Assembly (NCBI GenBank): GCA_945919165.1
Contig: CAMEIZ010000054.1
Coordinates: forward strand, 1-11,054
From: an uncultured Traorella sp.
GTDB taxonomy: Bacteria > Bacillota_I > Bacilli_A > Erysipelotrichales > Erysipelotrichaceae
Direction of reading: 5' to 3'
DNA: 11,054 nucleotides
Below are positions 7,039 to 11,054 of this stretch, piece by piece. Below the pieces are notes generated by a model that was given only the letters and a program-made list of their open reading frames with translations, ran no database searches and was not told where the DNA came from. Both the position numbers and the translations under genes were made by a program. Positions within the stretch are counted from its first letter, which is position 1, and every line of letters begins with the position of its first letter.

Positions 7039-7566
7039 TTAACCTGATATGCGATCTTTGAGTCGAGTCAGTGTATTCAATACGGTATTGTCCATAACTT
7101 TGTCACCTATTTTAACTCTCATGCCGCCTAAAAGCTTAGCATCAGTTGAATAACTGCACTCCACTTTCTGCTGATATTTCTTTTCCAGCATTTCTGATAA
7201 TCTTTTTTTCTCATCTTCATTCAATTCTCTGGCTGAGCATACATCAGCCTGGATAATATGAAAATATTGAATATATGCTTTGTCATATTCATTGCAGATT
7301 GAAAGAATACATCCAAAACGATTTTTATCGACAAGAACTTTCAAAAAGTGAATGAAAATAACATCCAAAGCATTCCCATATACTTTGTCAATGCATTCTT
7401 TTTTCTCATTCTTGCTGATTTTTGGATGATTCATCAATTGAATGAATCGCTCATCCATCGTCAATTTTATTTCATGAAGGACATGACGAAACTCATTGCA
7501 TTTCTTTTCATCCAATGCTATTTCAAACAAAGCATCAGCATAAGCCTTCGCAACTACTTCTGCCAT
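7039..7566 (-). CDS. atpH: F1Fo ATP synthase delta subunit
   Basis: The stator subunit that joins the top of F1 to the b dimer, 175 residues. The N-terminal helical domain (VVAKAYADALFEIALDE, 4-20) and the C-terminal signature (LLGGMRVKIGDKVMDNTVLNTLTRLK, 145-170) are clear. Its ATG lies inside the end of atpF (13-base overlap) with GGTGA six bases upstream, a typical coupled start. The middle region is rich in cysteine and charged residues, as is common in this poorly conserved subunit. Confidence 0.97.
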   Translation of the reverse strand: MAEVVAKAYADALFEIALDEKKCNEFRHVLHEIKLTMDERFIQLMNHPKISKNEKKECIDKVYGNALDVIFIHFLKVLVDKNRFGCILSICNEYDKAYIQYFHIIQADVCSARELNEDEKKRLSEMLEKKYQQKVECSYSTDAKLLGGMRVKIGDKVMDNTVLNTLTRLKDRISG

Positions 7567-8066
7567 AATCCTTCACCATCAATAAACTGATTCACATAAT
7601 CCTTTTGTTTATCTTCATCGATTTCCTTTTCAAGAATATGTCCTGCAGCTGTAAAAGCAACATCCGCAATCTCTTTTCGTATCTGTTTTTGAGCGCTGAG
7701 CTTTTCAAGTTCAATATCTCGCTGAGCTTTTTCCAACGTTAGTTTTGCTTCATGCTGAGCTTTTTTTACAATCTGATCTCCTTCTGCCTTGGCTTCCAGA
7801 CGTGCTTTTTCAACAATAACAGAAGCCTCATTTTTAGCATTTTTGAGTTGATCAGCATATTTCTGCTTGTATTCCTCTCCCAAAGCTTCACTTTTCTTTG
7901 CTTGATCCAATTCACTCTGAATCAGCTGTTTGCGTTTATCGAGATAACCCAGTGCGAAATTCCAGAAATATTTTTTCGCAATCAGACATATCAGTAAAGT
8001 ACTGATAAGGATGAGAATCATGTCAGTGAAATTTAATCTAAGATAATTCTCTATGTTTATATTCAT
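7554..8066 (-). CDS. atpF: F1Fo ATP synthase b subunit
   Basis: The peripheral stalk subunit, 170 residues from the chosen start. One N-terminal membrane helix (about 13-31, FTDMILILISTLLICLIAK) is followed by a long charged helix with coiled-coil character (about 44-155, many Lys, Glu, Ala and Gln). The ATG at 8066 is preceded by GTGAGTGAG with suitable spacing. An in-frame GTG at 8078 would add four residues but has no ribosome site, so I prefer the ATG. Only one b gene is present, so the stalk should be a homodimer. Confidence 0.95.
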   Translation of the reverse strand: MNINIENYLRLNFTDMILILISTLLICLIAKKYFWNFALGYLDKRKQLIQSELDQAKKSEALGEEYKQKYADQLKNAKNEASVIVEKARLEAKAEGDQIVKKAQHEAKLTLEKAQRDIELEKLSAQKQIRKEIADVAFTAAGHILEKEIDEDKQKDYVNQFIDGEGLWQK

Positions 8067-8081
8067 GTTAAAACTCACTCA

Positions 8082-8327
8082 CTATGCTTTTAAGAAAATT
8101 AGTAATAACGCAATAATTAAACCGTAAATACCTGTTGTTTCTGAAAGGGCAATACCTAATACCATCATATTTCGGATTTTTCCTTCAGCATCCGGATTAC
8201 GTCCAACAGCTTCTACTGCCTTACTTGCGGCAATACCTTCACCAATTCCAGGACCAACCCCGGTAAATACAGCAATACCTGCTCCTAAACAAGCCATAGC
8301 GGCAACAAAAAATTGATTGTATTCCAT
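8082..8327 (-). CDS. atpE: F1Fo ATP synthase c subunit with two-carboxylate ion site
   Basis: The 81-residue hairpin that forms the membrane rotor ring. Helix 1 carries the glycine packing motif (G15, G17, G23, G25, G27, G29, G31), the loop has RNP (43-45), and helix 2 carries the ion-binding Glu63 in ALSETTGIYG. Position 30, which is Gln in the Ilyobacter Na+ ring, is Glu here (GIGEG), exactly 33 residues before Glu63 as in Ilyobacter (Gln32/Glu65). Thr64 and Tyr68 occupy the Na+-ligand positions Ser66 and Tyr70. This pair of carboxylates is the arrangement known from the Na+ rotor of Fusobacterium nucleatum. Na+ coupling is therefore likely but inferred. ATG at 8327 has a perfect GGAGG nine bases upstream, in keeping with the high copy number of c. 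Confidence 0.98.
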   Translation of the reverse strand: MEYNQFFVAAMACLGAGIAVFTGVGPGIGEGIAASKAVEAVGRNPDAEGKIRNMMVLGIALSETTGIYGLIIALLLIFLKA

Positions 8328-8353
8328 CTTAATTTACCTCCATTTGATGAAAA

Positions 8354-9070
8354 TTACTCTTCTGAGAGCTCCTGTCCCAAAAAGAATGTTGATAATGTAA
8401 AGAATATATATGTCTGAATAAAACCTGCAAAGATATCAAAATACATATGCAGAAACGGTGTAACTGCAAACAGTGTAATGCCTAATCCCATTAAAAGAGA
8501 ATTCATTACGTTAAACAGTGAATAAACCAGCGTCATAATAATGGTTCCGCCTAACAGGTTTCCAAACAAACGCAGTGACAATGAAAATGGTAATGTGAGA
8601 TCTCCAATCACATTCAGTGGGAATAAAAGTACCATTGGTTCACACCAACCTTTTAATTTCCCAATAATGCCTTTTCTTGACAAAGAAGTCGATTGAATGA
8701 TCAACCACATCGTCACAGCCAGCGTTACATTCACGCTTAAATTACTGGTTGGCGGCTGAACCCCCAATAATCCGCTCAGATTAGATATCAGCATAAGCAT
8801 CATACAGGTTCCATAAAACCATAAATACTTTCTTGTATTCTTTCCAAGTGAGTTTTCAACAATAAATGTTAAAAGCCCAATAATCTGTTCAAATATGAGC
8901 ACCATACCTTTAGGTGCCAAAGAAGCATCTGCTTTTTTAAACTTATTTCCAGCCAGTACCAAAACAATTCCAAGCACCAGACAAATGCAGAGCCAAACCA
9001 GTACACTGGCATGAACCGCTACATCGAAATCGCCAATATGAATAACGATTCCATCAAAATTATCGTACAA
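8354..9070 (-). CDS. atpB: F1Fo ATP synthase a subunit (TTG start)
   Basis: The membrane stator with the ion half-channels, 238 residues and several membrane helices. The essential arginine is Arg167 in SLSLRLFGNLLGG. The PPTSNLSVNVTLAV segment (106-119) and the C-terminal FIQTYIFFTLSTFFL (217-231) are typical of the family. No ATG or GTG is available near the N-terminus; the frame begins with TTG, supported by GGGAGGTGA (9083-9075) placed seven bases upstream and overlapping the atpI stop codon. A weak start codon on a one-copy subunit next to the strongly started c gene fits the required stoichiometry, though that purpose is inferred. Confidence 0.97.
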   Translation of the reverse strand: MYDNFDGIVIHIGDFDVAVHASVLVWLCICLVLGIVLVLAGNKFKKADASLAPKGMVLIFEQIIGLLTFIVENSLGKNTRKYLWFYGTCMMLMLISNLSGLLGVQPPTSNLSVNVTLAVTMWLIIQSTSLSRKGIIGKLKGWCEPMVLLFPLNVIGDLTLPFSLSLRLFGNLLGGTIIMTLVYSLFNVMNSLLMGLGITLFAVTPFLHMYFDIFAGFIQTYIFFTLSTFFLGQELSEE

Positions 9071-9082
9071 GATTTCACCTCC

Positions 9083-9427
9083 CTACGATCTATAGGAATA
9101 AATAGATACCGCTGCCTTATGGCAGATAAACCCAACCAGCACTGCAACAAGATTAGCTCCCAGCATATAACTGAGTACAAACATACAGGCGTAGAACACT
9201 AACCTGAGCATATAGTTGAAATAAGCCGAACGGTTTCCTCTGTCACCTTCAACATGATATCCCCACTGTACGATCATATTAAATCCGATAAGGCCAATCA
9301 TACAGCCAAGCCCGATTCCAATTGTAATCGTTTTATCTTTAAAAAGCAGTGATATCAGCATAGCAGCTAAACCTATTCCGACTGAGATCAATCCGACCTT
9401 TTTAATCATCTTAACTTTTTCTTCCAT
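9083..9427 (-). CDS. atpI: ATP synthase assembly protein AtpI
   Basis: A 114-residue membrane protein of the ATP-synt_I family with four hydrophobic segments (about 10-28, 34-53, 72-89 and 91-108). It sits just before atpB, the standard place for AtpI, which helps assemble the c ring and has been linked to Mg2+ supply in alkaliphilic Bacillus. ATG at 9427 has GGAG seven bases upstream and overlaps the end of atpZ by 17 bases. The GDRGNRSAYFNYMLR loop (61-75) is conserved in type. Sequence conservation in this family is low, so the call rests on size, topology and position. Confidence 0.9.
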   Translation of the reverse strand: MEEKVKMIKKVGLISVGIGLAAMLISLLFKDKTITIGIGLGCMIGLIGFNMIVQWGYHVEGDRGNRSAYFNYMLRLVFYACMFVLSYMLGANLVAVLVGFICHKAAVSIYSYRS

Positions 9428-9605
9428 TTGTTATCTCCTTAACAAGCAGAGTAAGACTGCCGATAATGACATACATAAGCAAAACAATCAAGATTAATGG
9501 TTTTGTATGCAGCCATTCATCCGCCTTGAGTCCGATAAATATCGCCAGAATACTTCCAAGCACGATTCGAACAATGAACCGATTGGCAATTTTATATCCA
9601 TTCAC
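9411..9605 (-). CDS. atpZ: AtpZ-like ATP synthase accessory protein (GTG start)
   Basis: A 64-residue protein with two membrane helices (about 11-27 and 37-56) and the AtpZ/ATPase_gene1 pattern G-K-x-D-x-W-L-x-T-x-P between them (25-36, GLKADEWLHTKP). AtpZ and AtpI interact and support c-ring assembly and Mg2+/Ca2+ handling in Bacillus. The only usable start is GTG at 9605, whose first base is the last base of the upp stop codon; the nearby ATG at 9601 is out of frame. No strong ribosome site is seen, so translation is likely coupled to upp. The gene is small and would be easy to miss, but its place and motif make it convincing. Confidence 0.85.
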   Translation of the reverse strand: MNGYKIANRFIVRIVLGSILAIFIGLKADEWLHTKPLILIVLLMYVIIGSLTLLVKEITNGRKS

Positions 9606-10225
9606 TATTTTGTACCGAAAATACGATCTCCAGCATCACCCAATCCAGGTACAATATATCCAACCTCATTTAGACGTTCATCTAAAGCAGCTAAATAGAT
9701 ATCTACATCAGGATGCATGTCTTCCACAGCACGAACACCTTCCGGTACACCTACCAGACATACAAGACGAATATTTCTTGCTCCTTGCTTCTTTACCATA
9801 GAAATAGCAGCATTGGCACTTCCTCCTGTAGCCAGCATTGGGTCAACGATCATGACAACGGCATCTTTCATATTTTTCGGATATTTTGCAAAATATTCAT
9901 GTGGCTCCAATGTTTCTTCATCACGATAAAGTCCGACATGAGCAACCTTAGCTGTAGGAACCAGATTTAAAATACCTGATACCATTCCTAAACCAGCTCT
10001 TAAAATAGGTACTAATACAATTTCCTTGGATAATGCTTTTGTCATACATAAACCCATAGGTGTTTCAACTTCCACTTTTTCAGTTGGGAAATCGCGAGTG
10101 ATTTCATATGCCATTAATCCGGCAATTTCATCAAGATTTTGTCTAAAATCCTTCGTTGAACAATTCTTGTCTCTCATGATTCCCAATTTGTGAGTAATCA
10201 GCGGATGGTCTAATACTTTCAGCAT
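9605..10225 (-). CDS. upp: Uracil phosphoribosyltransferase
   Basis: A cytoplasmic enzyme converting uracil and PRPP to UMP plus pyrophosphate (pyrimidine salvage). At 206 residues it matches the usual 208-209. The PRPP loop is VMIVDPMLATGGSA (124-137), LVPILRAGLGM lies at 71-81, and the uracil-binding C-terminal segment YIVPGLGDAGDR is at 190-201. ATG at 10225 has AAGGAG ten bases upstream. It is the first gene of the operon and overlaps atpZ by one base. upp ahead of the atp genes is a well-known Firmicute arrangement. Confidence 0.99.
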   Translation of the reverse strand: MLKVLDHPLITHKLGIMRDKNCSTKDFRQNLDEIAGLMAYEITRDFPTEKVEVETPMGLCMTKALSKEIVLVPILRAGLGMVSGILNLVPTAKVAHVGLYRDEETLEPHEYFAKYPKNMKDAVVMIVDPMLATGGSANAAISMVKKQGARNIRLVCLVGVPEGVRAVEDMHPDVDIYLAALDERLNEVGYIVPGLGDAGDRIFGTK

Positions 10226-10262
10226 AATTCGTTTTCTCCTTTATTCTGTTATATTCTTCGTA

Positions 10263-10271
10263 ATTATACCA
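10263..10271 (-). promoter_or_regulatory. Extended -10 promoter of the upp-atp operon
   Basis: On the minus strand, TGG (10271-10269) precedes a consensus TATAAT (10268-10263), giving an extended -10. The region 16-18 bases upstream (TATATA-like) is a poor -35 box, which extended -10 promoters tolerate. Transcription would start near 10256, leaving a leader of about 30 bases before upp. No other promoter is evident inside the operon, so this one probably drives all eleven genes. Confidence 0.7.
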
Positions 10272-10402
10272 AAATCTTCACAAAATATATAGACTTATTT
10301 TTAGACAAAGATTTTTTTATGTTCAAAACCATTCCGATTTATAATTATATTCATCAATGCTGTCGATTTCTGTCATCTTATATCTTTCATGATGCAAACT
10401 CG

Positions 10403-10431
10403 TTGACTCTTAATCTGAACCATGTTAGAGT
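10403..10431 (+). promoter_or_regulatory. Candidate promoter for the cold-shock gene with a long leader
   Basis: TTGACT (10403-10408), a 17-base spacer and TAGAGT (10426-10431) preceded by TGT, an extended -10. The start would be near 10438, giving a leader of about 125 bases, in line with the long thermosensitive leaders known for cspA genes. A nearer TATTAT (10541-10546) has no good -35 partner. Unproven. Confidence 0.45.
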
Positions 10432-10459
10432 AAGCATGTAACAAGTCAATAAATATCCA

Positions 10460-10522
10460 TTCACATATGTAAATACGAGTCTGTATGTTTATGAAAAGGT
10501 TAAAAATCGTCTTCACATATGT
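10460..10522 (+). repeat. Paired 11-base repeat in the csp leader
   Basis: TTCACATATGT occurs at 10460-10470 and again at 10512-10522, 52 bases apart. Each copy contains the palindrome ACATATGT. Two copies so close in 60 bases could be an operator pair or an RNA element, or chance in AT-rich DNA. Confidence 0.5.
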
Positions 10523-10563
10523 TTTTTTATACCTCTGACTTATTATAGAAACAGGAGGTACTT

Positions 10564-10764
10564 ATGAGTACAGGAACAGTAAAATGGTTTAATAGTGAAA
10601 AGGGCTTTGGCTTTATTTCCATGGAAGGAGCAAAGGACGTATTTGTCCATTATTCTTCAATCCAAGGAAATGGTTATAAAACTCTCAATGAAGGCACAAA
10701 GGTTTCCTTTGATGTTGTAAAAAGCGCTCAGGGCGATCAAGCTAAAAACGTTACTCTTATCTAA
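10564..10764 (+). CDS. CspA-family cold-shock protein
   Basis: A 66-residue single OB-fold protein that binds single-stranded RNA and DNA and melts RNA structure. RNP1 is KGFGFI (13-18) and RNP2 is VFVHY (26-30), where the more usual last residue is Phe; MSTGTVKWFNSEKGFGFI is the canonical beginning. ATG at 10564 is preceded by AGGAGGT three bases upstream, a very strong ribosome site. It is a single-gene unit with its own terminator. Whether it is cold-induced or constitutive cannot be told from the protein. Confidence 0.98.
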   Translation: MSTGTVKWFNSEKGFGFISMEGAKDVFVHYSSIQGNGYKTLNEGTKVSFDVVKSAQGDQAKNVTLI

Positions 10765-10768
10765 ACCT

Positions 10769-10797
10769 AAAAAAGCACTATGTGCTTTTTTTTATTT
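10769..10797 (+). terminator. Terminator of the cold-shock gene
   Basis: AAAAAAGCAC (10769-10778) pairs with GTGCTTTTTT (10782-10791) around TAT, and the T-run continues to 10793. The A-rich 5' arm means it could work in both directions. Confidence 0.88.
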
Positions 10798-10808
10798 CAT
10801 TTTTATCT

Positions 10809-10836
10809 TTGACTAAATCTTATTTTTTGAGATAAT
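10809..10836 (+). promoter_or_regulatory. Promoter of the RpiR-type regulator gene
   Basis: TTGACT (10809-10814), a 16-base spacer and GATAAT (10831-10836), preceded by TGA as an extended -10. The ribosome site TGAGG (10848-10852) lies seven bases before the ATG at 10860. Confidence 0.7.
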
Positions 10837-10859
10837 AGTAGTATAAGTGAGGCGATACC

Positions 10860-11054
10860 ATGGGTTTTAAATTAGATGTCATAATTAATGAAAATTATGA
10901 TAAATTAAATAATATTGATTTGCATATTCTTCATTTTATCCAAAATAATCTTCAATTATGCACCTCCATCAGCATATCTCAGCTCGCTAAACAATGTAAT
11001 GTATCGACAGCCACTGTCTTAAGGACAACACAAAAGCTTAATTTCAGCGGGTAT
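10860..11054 (+). CDS. MurR/RpiR-family transcriptional regulator, N-terminal part
   Basis: Only the first 65 codons are inside the window; the frame is open to the edge. The visible part is an RpiR-type N-terminal helix-turn-helix: an early helix (NIDLHILHFIQNN, 18-30), then SISQLAKQCNVSTATVLRTTQKLNFSGY (38-65), with the recognition helix around VSTATVLRTTQKL. In this family a C-terminal SIS domain that binds a sugar phosphate usually follows, so a sugar-uptake or amino-sugar operon may lie beyond the edge. That domain is not seen here. The start is supported by a good ribosome site and promoter. Confidence 0.85.
   Translation, partial: MGFKLDVIINENYDKLNNIDLHILHFIQNNLQLCTSISISQLAKQCNVSTATVLRTTQKLNFSGY

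Larger units (their letters stand above)
10226..10563. other. Divergent intergenic region between upp and the cold-shock gene
   Basis: These 338 bases hold no gene that I can support. From left to right: the upp ribosome site and extended -10 promoter (10236-10271), an AT-rich stretch with a lone TATAAT at 10340-10345 lacking a good -35, a candidate csp promoter (10403-10431), imperfect stem-loops and a repeated 11-mer in the csp leader, and AGGAGGT at 10554-10560. Confidence 0.6.

Noticed and set aside
8067..8078. GTG at 8078 as the atpF start
   Set aside because: No ribosome site ahead of it; ATG at 8066 has GTGAGTGAG at suitable distance.
9466..9970. Plus-strand frames opposite atpZ and upp
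   Set aside because: They are antisense to conserved genes, with no ribosome sites or recognisable domains.
10340..10345. TATAAT as a promoter for the cold-shock gene
   Set aside because: No acceptable -35 box at 16-18 bases and no extended -10, and it would give a leader of more than 200 bases.
1..11054. CRISPR arrays, transposases, attachment sites, tRNA or rRNA genes
   Set aside because: None seen: no regularly spaced repeats, no integrase or transposase frames, and no tRNA-like folds were recognised by eye.

Overview
The window looks like chromosome from a low-GC Firmicute, most likely an anaerobic gut member of the Erysipelotrichia/Clostridia type. This is inferred from AT-rich DNA, strong AGGAGG-type ribosome sites, a PadR-DUF2812 pair, upp placed directly ahead of the ATP synthase genes, and a c subunit that resembles those of Na+-coupled anaerobes. 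The species cannot be fixed from the sequence alone.

Layout. (1) 5-1066, plus strand: a PadR-type repressor, followed with no gap by a DUF2812 membrane protein. (2) 1067-2375, minus strand: a CPA-type cation/proton antiporter. Its leader is a complete, previously unannotated regulatory unit: an extended -10 promoter, a fluoride (crcB-motif) riboswitch aptamer starting almost at the transcription start, and an overlapping intrinsic terminator. (3) 2358-2810, minus strand: a small HEXXH zinc-metallopeptidase-like protein of unknown role. (4) 2855-10225, minus strand: one long operon, upp-atpZ-atpI-atpB-atpE-atpF-atpH-atpA-atpG-atpD-atpC, with gaps or overlaps of only a few bases, a recognisable promoter before upp and a terminator hairpin overlapping the atpC stop codon. 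(5) 10226-10563: a divergent intergenic region with the upp promoter and a long leader for a cold-shock gene. (6) 10564-10764, plus strand: a CspA-family protein with a terminator. (7) 10860 to the window edge: the start of a MurR/RpiR-type regulator with its own promoter.

How it works together. The operon encodes all eight F1Fo ATP synthase subunits plus the assembly factors AtpZ and AtpI, co-transcribed with uracil salvage. The c subunit carries two membrane carboxylates (E30 and E63), spaced as in the two-carboxylate Na+ rotor of Fusobacterium, so the enzyme may run on Na+ rather than H+. Downstream, the antiporter appears to be switched on by fluoride through transcription antitermination. 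The two most interesting points are the fluoride-riboswitch/antiporter unit and the double-carboxylate c-ring. Individually both classes are known; their occurrence here, and the unusual details of the riboswitch, deserve checking.
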